A DNA stretch of 64,000 nt. Origin: Theodoxus fluviatilis. Taxonomy: Eukaryota > Mollusca > Gastropoda > Cycloneritida > Neritidae. This document shows, one piece after another, positions 1 to 12,148 of this stretch. Position 1 is the first letter of the stretch, and each line of letters begins with the position of its first letter. Both the position numbers and the translations under genes were made by a program. Where the stretch lies: positions 44,413-108,412 of the forward strand of contig JAWQFJ010025792.1 of the NCBI GenBank assembly GCA_034096865.1, given 5' to 3'. The notes beneath the pieces were generated by a model. It did no database searches, had not been told where the DNA came from, and was given only the letters and a program-made list of their open reading frames with translations.

Positions 1-340
1 GGCGGACAGCGAACAGGCAGCGCTAGAGAAGTCGGAGCGCTCCGCCACAATACAGCAGATCGTGGATAAGGTGATGCAGCCCTTCAGAGACAAGTTGCAA
101 CGTGAGGCAGAGGCAAAGGCGGTTGAGTGTGCTGTATCCATGGCAAGTGACCCGCGTGTCGACGGTGGAATCGTCGAGAATTCATCGCAGCCACCGACCC
201 CTTCGACTGCGGGAGTTTCGTTTAGAGCACATCGCAGCTGTCTCGGTGCGGCTACTCCACCAGCCGAGCAAGAGGAAGGTGCTACCCGTGCCCATCCATC
301 CTGTCGTCGGAAGCAGCCCTGGCGCTCCAAGAGGAGGTAA
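1..340 (+). other. coding-like remnant, unrecognised
   Basis: An open frame runs from the left edge, rich in Glu, Lys and Gln (a short coiled-coil-like stretch of about 45 residues), then loses its character around position 180 and stops near 340. Its sequence style and its position just before a transposon-type 3' tail suggest the end of a mobile-element ORF. I recognise no domain, and a chance ORF is possible. Confidence 0.2.
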
Positions 341-480
341 TTGACGAGACGGACACATATGAACTTTTTCGATTTCCGCGAATCGCGTACCAAGACTTGG
401 TGTCGAAGTCTTGATCCCCCACCCACCACCCACCACCACCACCCCCGACTATTTTGTTTTTCATTTGAGTAATTTACATC

Positions 481-552
481 ACATTGTAATAGGCCGGTGG
501 CCTGAACAATAAACTTTTCGTTCGTTCGTTCATTTTCGTTCGTTTTCGTTCG

Positions 553-634
<82 letters not shown>
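481..634 (+). repeat. retroelement-type 3' tail with (TTCG)n and (CT)n
   Basis: An AATAAA signal near 509 is followed at once by repeated TTCG units and then by about 75 bp of CT dinucleotides. A polyadenylation signal running straight into a short tandem tail is typical of non-LTR retrotransposon or SINE 3' ends. The parent element is not identified. Confidence 0.45.
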
Positions 635-637
<3 letters not shown>

Positions 638-740
638 AATTAGCTACTGTGTATTTTGTGTCTTAATTATCAGTGTTTTCATTTCTTTATGAGCAAGGAC
701 AATTTGTAAGAAAGGCAGAAATGCCTAAAATTTCATCCTT

Positions 741-767
741 GATAAATAAAAAAATCAATCAATCAAT

Positions 768-831
<64 letters not shown>
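741..831 (+). repeat. second retroelement-type tail, (AATC)n then (TC)n
   Basis: AATAAA near 744 is followed by A-rich sequence, four to five AATC units and about 60 bp of TC repeat. This is the same tail style as at 481-634 and suggests a second short insertion ending here. Confidence 0.4.
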
Positions 832-833
<2 letters not shown>

Positions 834-1032
834 TCAACCAGTACGCTTCTTTCCTCTTTGCAGGCTGTCGGTGGGCAGCCCTTATCCTTAGGGGCCAGAC
901 CCCAGGGTCGCCGGCCCGCCCTTCTCCATCGTAAATATGTAAATGTAAACTTCCACCGCTGTGCTGTTGCTCATAATTAGAATGTATTATTTTGTTAGAT
1001 ACCAGCTTGCCAGCTGGGACCACCCTGGAGGG

Positions 1033-1264
1033 TGTCATGTGTGGCCATCTTTATATAGCGGGGCTCAATGCATGCTGAGCACACGAGATTCCACCATGGT
1101 CTGAGACAGACGGTCTGGGCAGACACTTGCCACCTCGGTCTCGCCAGACACTGGCTACGATATAATGTACCTGCCATGAAGAAGTAATAAAAGGCTGTGC
1201 AAAGCAGTTGCGGCTTCGGTGTCTCAGCCCTGCACCCTTACCAACTCCCCTCGGCTTCATCACA
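1033..1264 (+). mobile_element. candidate 5' LTR of a plus-strand gypsy-like element
   Basis: The block begins TGTCATG and ends near CACA. It contains a TATA-like TTTATATA near 1049 and an AATAAAA signal near 1184, and lies about 60 bp before a gag-like ORF, the layout expected of an LTR and leader. No second LTR copy is visible, so the boundaries are inferred from the TG...CA convention and a primer-binding site could not be assigned. Confidence 0.35.
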
Positions 1265-1321
1265 TCTGGCTGCTGTGAGCAGGGTTGAGACAGTGCACTG
1301 CCACCACAGTCCTTTTTCAAG

Positions 1322-1640
1322 ATGAACCACGAAAAAGAAATGTGTCCTGAAGAGGAAGAAATCCAGCGGTCCACCACACCGGCCAGCCGCGTTGTCTACA
1401 TACAGAGGGAGCGTCGCCTACCCACGTTTCGAGGTGATGGCTTTGACAACATGACAGCTGAGGAATGGGCAGAGGAAATGCGCCGTGGGATCCGTGGGAT
1501 GAATATGGCTGACGCAACTGACTGCATCATCGACCATCTTGAGGGACCGGCCAGGAGAGAAGTCTCACTCCTGACGGCGCAGGCACAGGAAAGCAGCAAG
1601 ACGATTCTGGAGAGCGTGACGGACGCATTTGGGGATAGGC
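1322..1640 (+). pseudogene. Ty3/gypsy-like gag, N-terminal fragment
   Basis: An ATG follows the candidate leader and opens a frame of about 106 residues of element sequence. It has the acidic start, 'LPTFRG-DGFDN' entry and 'DHLEGPARREV' core typical of retrotransposon capsid proteins, which multimerise around element RNA. It is cut at 1640 by the end of a minus-strand LTR, and the frame then runs a few codons into that LTR and stops at 1657. The rest of gag does not follow, so this is a broken copy. Confidence 0.55.
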
Positions 1641-2221
1641 TGTTACGTACCGGCTAACTGGGCCTCGAGTTAGCCTAGCCCGCACAATGAAAATAAACAA
1701 GAAAAAACACCAACACCAGCACAGATATATAAACGAAGTGTATTTGCCACAATCACAATCACTCAACAGCCCCGGCCCACACCAGGGCTCACAGGAGCTA
1801 ACGTGCGGCCCCCGCCGACAATCTCTCTACAAGTGCTCAAGCGGCCCCGCCGACAGTCTCCACACCGGCCCCCGCCAGTAGAGCTCCGAGCCTCAGCTAG
1901 CGTCTCTGGGACTCGTACCATGCCGAAGAACCCTGAAAACAACGCAAACTAACTCATCCGTTCCTTCACTATCAATCCTCATACATCCGCGGTATTTACA
2001 ATATAGAATGATAACGGATAAAATCACCACTCACCCGTCTCCCTGGGGTTCAATCGCTCGAGTGTCGCACACAGCTTTCACTCGGCAAATATACAATCAA
2101 TCGGATCATCCGCTCACACTTGAACACTCCTCAGTCACTACGTCACCAACTCATGCTAAAAATAATCACAGTCAAAACACAATCACGTGCACACACCATT
2201 CGGCACATTCGATTCGTAACA
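1641..2221 (-). mobile_element. LTR (3' LTR) of a minus-strand gypsy-like element
   Basis: On the minus strand the block starts TGTTACG and ends CGTAACA, a perfect 7-bp terminal inverted repeat as LTRs have. It is preceded by a long polypurine tract and, further upstream, by an integrase fragment in the same orientation, so it is the 3' LTR. It interrupts the plus-strand gag frame at 1640, so this element inserted into the other. Length is 581 bp. No target duplication can be tested because the 5' LTR is missing. Confidence 0.6.
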
Positions 2222-2253
2222 ACCACCCCCCACCCACCACCCCCACCCCCCCA
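2222..2253 (-). promoter_or_regulatory. polypurine tract of the minus-strand LTR element
   Basis: The minus strand here is an almost pure run of G with A and a few T, lying directly against the LTR start at 2221. This is the position and composition of the polypurine tract that primes plus-strand DNA synthesis in LTR retrotransposons. Confidence 0.5.
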
Positions 2254-2339
2254 TCAAGCCGAACAAGTTCCTTCAACTTGTGTAGCTCACTCCGGCATAA
2301 TCCGGGATACCATATCCACCTCCGAATTCCAGCTGCCTT

Positions 2340-2692
2340 CAATCGGTAGGAGATGGAACCTCAGTCAAATACCGTGAAACTGCGACCCTAAGTCTGAGCA
2401 TTTCCTCGGGCACCCCTGTGCGGGAAACAATGGACACCAGCGCTTCTGCCACGGCCTCCGTCTCAATCGTGTATAGCGCCACTGCCTCCGGACAGCGTGC
2501 CGCCACCTCGACCAACGCGAGGATACACTTGTCTCCCCTGGACGAAGGAGGAGTCAATGGGCCCACAAGATCCACGGCCACCCTTTGGAACGGGGTATCA
2601 ATGAGTGGAGTCTTCTGCAAGGGAACGGGCTTCACCCTCCCTTTTGGAGCAGTCCGCCGACACACCCCACATGAACGACAGTAGAGCGTCAT
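2340..2692 (-). pseudogene. Ty3/gypsy-like integrase fragment
   Basis: About 100 residues match the gypsy integrase layout. A zinc-binding half with Cys-x2-Cys (C-R-S-C-G-V-C) lies near residues 5-11, then the linker, then the catalytic core entry with the first acidic residue in 'VAVDLVGPL' near residue 41, and helix text ending 'GVPEEM' near residue 98. After that the frame is lost before the second and third catalytic acids, so the enzyme is dead. It lies upstream of the polypurine tract and LTR in the same orientation, with a short deletion between. Confidence 0.7.
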
Positions 2693-2994
2693 ATCCCTAT
2701 GGTACCTGCGATGACGCAGTTGATGCTTGCGTCATCGATTATCCCGTATGTGACGTCATTCTGGGTATGATTCAGGGAGCTCAGTTCCAATGCTCAGAGA
2801 TAGTGGGGGCTGCGCAGACGAGGGCACAGGCTCAGGCTGAGGTGAAGCCCTTCCGTCCTCTGCTTACGGCAAAATGTCCTCAGCTAGACATCACCCCTCA
2901 GAGGGTGCAGTCCTTGCAGAAGTCTGATGTTTCTCTTACCCCATGCTTCCAAAAGGCCAAAGACCAGCATCGAGAGGAGGGATCTCAAACTATC
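2693..2994 (+). pseudogene. gypsy-like pol fragment (protease end to RT linker)
   Basis: An open plus-strand frame carries 'VCDVILGMIQGA', then 'GAAQTRAQAQAEV', then 'LDITPQRVQSLQKSDVSL'. These are the characteristic order at the end of the protease and the linker before reverse transcriptase in Ty3/gypsy polyproteins. It is in the same orientation as the gag remnant and opposite to the integrase piece it touches at 2692, so it is either the far flank of the host element or a third fragment. It decays into CT-rich sequence after about 2994. Confidence 0.5.
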
Positions 2995-3604
2995 GTTTCT
3001 TTCTCGCGCTCTTCCCGCTCTCTCTGTCTCTCTTCTCTCGCTCGTTCTTGTACATTTCTAGTCATTTCGAGACCTTCTAATCCCAGACTTTCAGCCTCAA
3101 TCTTGTACGCTAAAAATGGGTCAACCTTGGTTGGCTTCTCTTTCATGTCAAAATATAACAAGGTGATCTAAATTATTCACTGCTACACTACTAATCTACA
3201 CCCCTTCGGTGCAAAACCCATGCAAATTCCCTTCAACAATTCAAATTTGAAAAGCAAGCATAACAGCGCGCAAATGGCCAATTCAAAAAACAAAACAAAA
3301 GCAAAAACCACAATGAAAATCAGTCAATCGTCCGAACCGACACTTCCCTCAAACATGGAAGGTACACCAGCAGAACAACTTCAAGCATGCAAGTTGTCGG
3401 AGCCACCAACTCAAAACATGAAAAATACAAACATTCAGATCGTTCGAGACGACCGTTCAATTATCACACATTCCCGAGCATGCAATTGTGAAATCAACTG
3501 GACAAATAAGAAAATCACTTCCTTAAGAGCATACACTTCACTCACAATATTATTTCACAATCCAAATCATGCACTTACTCAAATAAATCACAGAGCACCT
3601 ACTA

Positions 3605-3889
3605 TCAATCCACACAAAAAATTACCCCCAATCCCCGAATGTTGTTCGTCATCACCTTGGTCTTCTCGGCGCTGATCTCCATGCCATATGCCTGTGAGGT
3701 CTTGTCCAGGTGCTCGACAAGACTAGTCAGCTCCTCTTCACTTCCCGCTAATCCATCAATGTCATCAGCAAAACGTAAGTTGGTGATCTTTCTGCCACAG
3801 ATGCTGATTAATCCTTCGTGGTCTGCTAGGGCTTCAGTCATTATCCTTTCGAGGAAGAGGTTGAAGAGTGTGGGGGAGAGTAGCAGGGG
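3605..3889 (-). pseudogene. non-LTR retrotransposon reverse transcriptase fragment
   Basis: The minus strand reads 'LSPTLFNLFLERIM', then 'NLRFADDIDGLAGS', then 'MEISAEKTKVM'. This is the palm domain of a LINE-type reverse transcriptase with F-A-D-D as the catalytic motif. The frame starts at the edge of a MITE-like insertion at 3884 and ends near 3605, so only about 95 residues survive. This is a decayed LINE copy, clade not resolved. Confidence 0.75.
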
Positions 3890-4198
3890 CGGACGAGGGG
3901 GGGGGGGAGGGTTCCGGGGTTTCCGGGAACCCCCCCGCCCCCAACAGAATTTTTTTTTCCAGTAACAAAATCTGCTGCCTGAAACTGGCAGTGATCATCA
4001 TCAGAATGCACCAGATTGCACCATTTTGCAGCCTTCTTTCCCTCCCCCTCCCCCCTCCGCTTTGCGGTGTCGGTTTAGCGCTTTGCGCCTTCATAGCCTT
4101 CCCCCCCCCCCCCCCCCCCCCCCCCCCAATCCTAAAAAAAAGTTTGGAAAACACCCCCCACCCCCACCCCCCCAAAAAAGAGAACTGATCCGCCCCTG
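3884..4198. mobile_element. hAT-like MITE with CAGGGGCGGA termini
   Basis: The 315-bp block has perfect 10-bp inverted ends, CAGGGGCGGA at 3884 and TCCGCCCCTG ending at 4198, the terminal type common for hAT-derived MITEs. The interior is non-coding with long G and C runs. It borders the LINE reverse transcriptase fragment. The 8-bp flanks (GAGAGTAG and AATTATGT) do not match, so either the target duplication has decayed or the insertion was followed by rearrangement. Confidence 0.55.
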
Positions 4199-4210
4199 AA
4201 TTATGTCCCT

Positions 4211-4438
4211 TCACCGTATACGTATGCTCTGTGAATTATGTCCCTTGACTTGATCGAAATGAATCGAGGCCTGACATTTTCGACAAAATTGTTTACAGTT
4301 GAACCCGGATTGCATTTTTTTTCGTTGAAAAAGTTCCCGTGCCATTCGATACGACACCATGGTGCGTTCCATGAAGTGAAAAACTGATGTGATATCTGAA
4401 TCGTCAGTTATTTCATCTATCGGCAACTTCTTCTTCAC
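4211..4438 (-). pseudogene. unrecognised ORF fragment
   Basis: A 75-residue minus-strand frame, open a little further upstream, has a protein-like composition and a Cys-x2-Cys ('FCRKCQ') motif. It abuts the MITE and may be a transposase or LINE remnant. I cannot name a family, and chance is not excluded. Confidence 0.15.
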
Positions 4439-4439
4439 C

Positions 4440-5919
4440 CACTCTGACGCCAGGACGCAACCATGTTGTTCTGCCTTGCGAGATGACTGGTCGGTTTTCT
4501 AGCTGTAGGAACGTCTCGCTCGCCCTCGACTAGCCATTCAGGGAGAATCTCCAGATTTTTGGGCCAAACAAACGCGCCCAAAGAACTACTTGTCAGGATG
4601 AGAGGGTGTTGACCTTACGACCTTAAGTCTCTCTTTGAGATCGCTGTATCCGGGCATTCAAGGCCAACAAAATAGGGATGTCAAAATGTGTGATGACGCC
4701 TTCAGAATTAGCAATAATAGAAAAAATGTGACCCTTTCTGACAAAACCAGGGTGAACTCTTTAAAAGAAAGGTATTATAAAAACGCAACGATGCAAAAAA
4801 AGCAATTAGATGTCCTTAAATTTGATGCAAAATGTGTTACATTATTTTGAAAAATGACAGAGAAATTCCGAAATAAAAAGTATAGATCCGGAAAAACTAC
4901 TTTCGAGAAAAAAAGTTTTAACTTTGAACATATTTAACGTAATAGAGCGTAAAACAGGGTAGGCAATTGGCACAGTACCACCGGCCACCACCACCACCAC
5001 AAAAAGAGAAAACAAACAACAACAACAACAACAACAACAAATTCTAAGGGGAATTTGTGAAAATCCTAACAAGGGAAGTGGCAAGGAACTCCCAACGGAG
5101 CAAGACAACAGAGGAAGAGACCCCGCCAATATGCGTTGCGTGTGATACATTCTTGCTTTATCTGTCGGAAATTGACAGAAACACATTTCACCTTAGGTAG
5201 GCCCCGACCGCTCTATCTTGGCCATACAGCAAAAGTGCCTCAGGGACTTGACCCTCGTTTTCTCAAGACGGGTCACGTGTTTCAAGAATAATCTCAACAG
5301 CCCAGAACACGTGACTGCTCACACAGGGCTCGCGGGCTACATAGCCGCCTGTTGCTTTGAATGCCCTTTACTTGGCATATACCTGCCAGTTTGATACAAT
5401 ATTTCAATAATAGAATAAAGGCTAACATTGTTGTGTACTATAATTATCTCCAGCATCACCAAGAAAATCTGTGTACGTTGAAAGTTATGAAACTGCCCTT
5501 TTCCTACGTGTTATCATATAATTACACAGCCAGCCATCTGATGTCATTTAGTTTTTCTACTCGTTGCCAGGGACGAGAGGGAAAAAAGTACACTGAAGAG
5601 ATTTTTCAATAGTTTGCAATAAAGCCATTTATTGCTAACTTTGCTTTACCACTTCAAAGATATACAATAAACAGTCTCAGCTTAGAGAGCAGAGGTTACC
5701 TCCATTGTACCGTAGATGCTCGGGGAAAGATGAATCGGTTGTCTCCCTTGTTCCCGAGTGCCGAGGCTTGTTTTCAGTCTACTGATGTGAACAGTACAGT
5801 GCAAGGTGCAGTAGAGATTACGCAAATGTTTATATCATTGTGCACGAAGGCTGATATAGTCTATCGTGACTGCTTATGTAGCGAGTCTTTCATACTCACT
5901 GTGATGGGATGAACCCGTC
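4440..5919. other. no recognisable feature
   Basis: AT-rich to average sequence with a short CAA run near 5024-5040 and several AATAAA hexamers near 5410-5670. I see no coding, RNA or structured repeat signal. Confidence 0.4.
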
Positions 5920-6144
5920 ATGAGGCCTCGAGCCAGGATCCAGCTCTACTACTCTCTCGGGAAGTGTGCATGTACTGGTAGCGCTGGTCCCTGGCTAGGT
6001 GACCGCTCTTTCTTTGCCTCCGCTCCTCTCGTCTGGAACTCTCTCCCTGCTAATCTTCGTCTGTATCCCTCTTCCGAGTCTGACTCTTTCCGCGCTGATC
6101 TAAAGACACACCTGTTCTCTCTTGCATACACATCTGCCAAATAG
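5920..6144 (+). pseudogene. LINE ORF2 C-terminal fragment
   Basis: The frame contains 'APLVWNSLPANLRLYPS' and 'SFRADLKTHLFSLAY' followed by a stop. This is the conserved end of many CR1/Jockey/RTE-like LINE polyproteins, which read W-N-S-L-P then S-F-K-x-x-L-K-T-x-L-F. Only about the last 60 residues are recognisable. A tail of the right type follows at 6560-6645. Confidence 0.65.
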
Positions 6145-6645
6145 CCCCCCCCCCCTTCCCTCCCACTGACCCCACCCGCTCAACTTCTCAGCTCCCCGCA
6201 CATATTCTCGTAATTGTATTTTGTAAATATTTTATTTTTTGATTCGCTATCTCGTTTGTGTTTGCTTGCTTGTTTGTTCTCTTCATTTGCTTATTTCATT
6301 CTTGTTTAGATTGTCGATTGGTTGTCTGCTTGCTTGTTTATTTACTGTGTTGGTATGCCTGCTCGATTGTGTTCGATTATTTAGCCTGCTTGGTTGTTTA
6401 TTTTCTTTTGTTGTATGATTGCTTCAACTGTGTTTGATTATTCTGCCTGCTTGCTTGTTAATGTTATGTGTTTGTATGCTTGCTCTGATTGTACGTGATT
6501 TTGCTGCTAGTGTTGATTGCCTACGTGATTTGCCTGTATTTGATTGTCTGCTTGTGATATGTGAACGAGATTGTAAAGCGCTTAGAGCTCACCTGAGAAT
6601 AAGCGCTATAGAAATTCCCATTATTATTATTATTATTATTAGGTC
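6145..6645 (+). mobile_element. LINE 3' UTR ending in (ATT)n
   Basis: A T/G-rich stretch follows the ORF end and finishes with 'TGTAAAGCGCTTAGAG', 'AAGCGCTATAGAAAT' and an ATT microsatellite at 6625-6645. The two AGCGCT-bearing segments form a short hairpin, and the tandem tail is typical of LINE 3' ends recognised by their own reverse transcriptase. Confidence 0.6.
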
Positions 6646-8672
6646 TCCAGATCTATTTCTGTTATATTTCAAGTGATGGAACTGACCGAGTGGCCCAGTG
6701 ATCAGGGGGTAAAGCGCAAACTGGTTTGAGACTTGCATAAACACTTCTTGAATGTAAAGCAACCATATCTGCCATGTCGTATTTTTCATGTGTTTATAAT
6801 TTGATTTGAATAATCAGGTTTATTTATAGAACAAAAAAATGTGCCTTTGTATTTGTTCAACAAATAATTTCAATCTGTTCAGCGTGAGTTTTTTTTAATG
6901 TCATAAGTTAACTGTGCATTGTCGAACTGTCGGCGTGATATGCAATTCATGACCTCTGGTTTATCTCTGCAACATTCTGGGAATAGTATACGAGTTGGTT
7001 CAATAATGTGAGGTTGCAGTTTGCATCCCCAGTATTAAATCACAAATACGAGCGTATAAAATAATGTAGTGTCATAATTCCATGCATAATATGATTCTCC
7101 TGTCGGTGTCACGATCTCAAATCCAATGGTATTTTGTGTTGCATGTACACTTAGAGCTGGTCTTGCAAGTTTCCCACGTTGCATGATTTTCATGAAATTA
7201 AGTTGTGGCTGTTCTTAGAAATGTCAGTGTTTACATTCTGCCAAAGAGTCGGTCGTCCCCTCTGTTGGGTGAGCAGAAGCAATTCGTTGTTTTTGCTGCG
7301 GTTTGCTCTTTGTTAAATGCTGTTTTTGCATGGCTTGTATCACAATATATATATATCGTTTTTGTAGCGTCGCCAACTCTTGCTCTCGTCCGCTGTCTAT
7401 GTAAGAGCAGTGCGCTGATAAATGTAAAAGTGTTGTGGTTGCAAATTGTATTTTGTTAGATTGCTGTGGTTGTAATTTGTATTTTATAAATTGTTGGGGT
7501 TGCAGTTTGTGTTTTGTTAATCATTTGCTGTGGCTGCAATTGAAACTGACAAGAGTGTATTCATTTATCATCTATTTGTGTATAACTTCAGTTAAAATTC
7601 ATATCTTGAACTTTAAAAGGTGTGGCTGTTTAATGATCCCTAGACCTCGGGCAGTCCGAATCACCACAGTCAGTACACGGTGATATCCTCTTTATGACAC
7701 GAGATCTCAAAGCTCCCATGTCTACGAGTGATCAGTACAACACATTGTGCAGCATGAATGGTTTTTATTCAACAGAATGATGACATGTATATAGTTCCCG
7801 CATCGGAGCAAACTTGTGATTTCAGTCGGCATAGAACGCCCAAGCATTTGCAAATGTATTCGAAATGAAACGGCGTGAAAATGCGTCATGACATAGTGAA
7901 ATGCATCTCCATCCCATGCAAAACGTGCACACGCACCTCTGGCCTGATTATCGAATTGTTGCCTGTAAACAATGCAGTGTCCATTCTTTGTGTCATTTTG
8001 TTTTCGTCTTGGACAGAACGAAATGGAAGCATTTGTTTATCGCATTACCGGTATGTACTTAACGCATTGACTCACGAGGTTCAGTCATCAAGCCATTGTT
8101 AAATGTGCTGCCGAAATGCTTGGATTTAATCATGAGCTGCGCTTTGTGTTGATTCCCATTGTGACATTAGCAAGATTAAAAAACACACAACTAGATCTCA
8201 AACGCCGTAAAAGTCCTACATTTTTCGCAAACATATTTGTATCTCATCTTGGATGCATTGCCGTTCCTTGCGATGTTGGGATGAAGTATTTGTTGTAAAA
8301 TCAAACTTGATTTATATATCTTGGATTGACAAGATCAACAACACAATCTGAAAAGTTTCAGCTCTGTGGCATCAGTCGAGTGAAGAAATACCAAAAAATG
8401 TCATTGTGGAAATGGTTGTGAGAATTTACAATTTATCATCACCATAAGCTTCTGAGCACATTTAGTGAGACAATGAAATGCCAAGGAAATAAACATCGGT
8501 ACACGAGGCATTAAATACATACATGTATGTTACAAGTATTTTATCCATGCAAGCAGTTACTGCAAAACACCTGCGTACATGATGAGCAGTCAATCTTCAG
8601 CATCCATTAACCAAAGAAAAAAAAATGGACACCGAACATTTGTCATGTCTCTCATGCATACTATGTGCATGT

Positions 8673-8677
<5 letters not shown>
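6646..8677. other. no recognisable feature
   Basis: AT-rich unique sequence on both strands with only short ORFs and no domain, repeat array or RNA fold that I can support. Confidence 0.4.
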
Positions 8678-8753
<76 letters not shown>

Positions 8754-8816
8754 CACACACACACACGCACGCACACGCACGCACACGCACGCACGCACGC
8801 GCACGCACACACACTC
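8678..8816. repeat. compound microsatellite (TC)n-(CA/CG)n
   Basis: About 74 bp of TC is followed directly by CA and CGCA units. All apparent proteins across it are low-complexity artefacts. Confidence 0.95.
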
Positions 8817-9646
8817 ACAGCAAGTCGTGGAAAAGTAAGAAACGATGCTTACAAACAACAAGTACTGTACATCTCTGCTGTTTTATATACATACAAGTGC
8901 AATTTCAGGCATGAACAATTTCACTTACAGAAAATCAGTGACATATTCTATAAAAATGAATACACGCTGAACTGCAGCATATTTGACAATGTATTTTGAA
9001 TAGTATGATACACTTTACACTACTCCTCTCCACTATCTATATATATGCAAGCTGTTCAGTTCTGAGCATGCCTGTTTAATAATACGAGGGATCCTTATTG
9101 CTGGACACACTATGGCCGCCATTCCTCTAGAAGCGTCGCAGTATCTGCCTCCAAGAGTAGGTGAGGCTGGAGCTCAAGTAACGGTGTAGTCACGCTGCAG
9201 GAAGGTGCAATGGAGTTCAACATTGGAATGTATCATGGAGAATAATGCGACGTTTTCACAGACAGAAAACTCCTAGGTAAACTTGATGTATTCGACGGCT
9301 GCTGTCAATGAGGTTAAGACAACATCAACGAAAAGAAAGTGAGCGCTGAACAATGTCATATATATTAGGACCAAGCGAAAGAATCAGAAACATTGTGGCG
9401 TTTTTTCAAGACTGGACGGGATCACATTTTGCTGAGCGGCTTACGATAAAGTAGGAATGATGGTGCACAGATCAAGAAAAAACCAAACCCTGGTTTTTAA
9501 AACAGACGTGGTTTGTTTTATTGATCAACTTTGAAAGGAAAAAAAATCACTCGACTGCTTACTTCTCTTGCTCAGTAGCATTCATGTGTAAAGCATCATC
9601 GAAGCAGCGGGGGCTGGTGGAAAGATAAGAGTAACAAGGTACGTGG

Positions 9647-9648
<2 letters not shown>

Positions 9649-9739
<91 letters not shown>

Positions 9740-9741
9740 TT

Positions 9742-9813
<72 letters not shown>

Positions 9814-9940
9814 TATGTGTGTGTGTGTGCGTTTGTGTGTGTGTGTGCGCGCGATTCTGTAGGTGCATGCACGTGCGTGTATGTGTGTCTGCGTGTGTCC
9901 GTGTCCGTGTGTGTGTGTGTGTGCGTGTGCGTGTGCATGC
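9649..9940. repeat. (GT)n microsatellite, about 290 bp, interrupted
   Basis: Mostly GT with interspersed TTTATG, GCGT and CCGT interruptions. Alternating purine-pyrimidine sequence of this length can adopt left-handed DNA. Confidence 0.95.
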
Positions 9941-10033
9941 GAGTGCATGTGTGAGTATTCATGCATATGTGGTGAGCACACGTGCGTGTGTCTAGATGAG
10001 TATGTATTTTAATACGGATGGTGGTGGTGTATG

Positions 10034-10036
<3 letters not shown>

Positions 10037-10119
<83 letters not shown>
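10037..10119. repeat. (GA)n microsatellite
   Basis: About 83 bp of uninterrupted GA dinucleotides. Confidence 0.95.
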
Positions 10120-10122
<3 letters not shown>

Positions 10123-12074
10123 GAGGGATGGGGGGTGGCGCTTGATAGCAAAATGAGATAAGTATAATATTACGTACTTTGATGTTAAAATGAGTGATGC
10201 ATTGTAACCTCTACCCTATTGCACATACACTATTTACGGTTTGACAATTTCTCATAGAAAAGAATAGGAGAGGAAGTTGTAATTCGTATTTATTATAATC
10301 GACGAAGTGGCCAAATCCTATTTCTTAACAAGCGTATTTACACAGACAGCTGACGACTAGGCAGTGTTGAGTTGAGGAAGGCGACAGATTAGACTTGGTA
10401 GTGATCAATATGGCTCTACACGTGTACAGGTACGCACAGCGTCTGCAGATTGCTTTTAGACTATGGAAGTGGAATCGAAAACAAGAGTAATGTTTACTGA
10501 TTGGTCGATCTATTTAGATGCGGACTAAGTAAACTTTTGCAGGTTATTGGTATCTTTGAGGCAAGTTTTCAGCAGCAGCCATTATGTGTTTAAAACAATG
10601 ACAGAAATATAAATATTACTTTTCATCACTTCGTTTCTCGAATACATCTTTTGAGAGAACTAACGTATAGTTTTAAAAAAGTGGCAACAATTATCCTTGG
10701 AGAAATACATAGGAAGATCATTTGATGGACATCAAGGCCTCACGCAAAAGCATTCCCAGCAGGCATTTAATTTAGAAATATTGAAAACTTCATGAAGGCC
10801 AAACCAGTTGATTTTCCTACATGTATAATAAGTCGAAACATTTGGTACGAGTTTTGTACGTATTTCATAAAAGGTCTGAATGCGATGGTTTCTATGAACA
10901 TTCCTATATATTATAGTATGGTTCTGTAAGATAGTTTCTTAGTACATGTATGTACCTTCAAAGATTTTTTGTCGACTCCGACTGTTTAGTTCGACTGCAA
11001 GCAAGTGACACTCGAAACAAAATTACTCATCGAACTATTTCTCATAGGGCTCTAAACACCATATATCATCCCTTCATTTCAGTCGCATTTGCAAATAATC
11101 TTGCGGGTCAATCATAAATAGTTACAGTTATTTGGACTGTAACCAAATATATTGAAAATGGTTGTGTTTTTTTCCGACGAAAGGTCATAGTGGGCCGAAT
11201 GGAGAAATCTGATAGCACGAACTATTCACTTTAGACCTAATAATGACGTTAATTTGTCTCTTTACGTGACGAGTTCTGAAGGAGAATATCATGTCCGCTG
11301 TTACGTGAGGATCGCTGTGAAACGCCACGAATTACACACGTCTAAGATATCACGTAAGACTTCACGTGTGATGATGAATTTTCTTTATTTAAAAACATAA
11401 ATTCAGACGCAGCATAAAAATAAAAGCCGCGAAAAAATTCATTTGATCGAAAGCATCGAATACACAGGGCATGATTATAGTAGATTCGACTAAGCAATCT
11501 TCAGAAAATCATGATTATAAGAATTAAGTTAATCGGTCGTAAACATAAGATTTCATTTGCTCTACTCGTTAAATCTAAGTAAAATATGTGATTCTTTCTG
11601 CCATATTAAAGTGTAAAGAATCGAAATGCGTCCTTTCCTTCTTTAACAGGAAAAACACACTAAAATATATCATCTACGTCTAAAGTTATCTGAAGTGCTT
11701 CATGGAGATTTTTCAGTCAGCAAGGTAAGAAACAAGAATATGAACTGTACACTGAATATATATCATATGCATGTATTCCAAATCGTTTTGTAATTGAATT
11801 ATATCATAGCAACCACAGTAACACTCTGTGGAGATGCCGATAGGGTGCCACTGAGACAATGTATATGTGAATGTAGAAATAATATATGCACTGAAGTTTC
11901 TGGTAAATGACCATGGCTCATATCTGGAGGATTCCTAAGGATTTTTATACATGAGGCACAGGGTTCATTAACCTCACACTTAACCAATGAAGAGATATAA
12001 GAAAGTACACTCGTGTAGAAATGCAAATCATTTGCACATTAAGGGGGAAAATTCCTTATTGACAAGGTTATTGC

Positions 12075-12078
<4 letters not shown>

Positions 12079-12143
<65 letters not shown>
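12079..12143. repeat. (CA)n microsatellite
   Basis: About 65 bp of perfect CA units. Confidence 0.95.
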
Positions 12144-12148
<5 letters not shown>

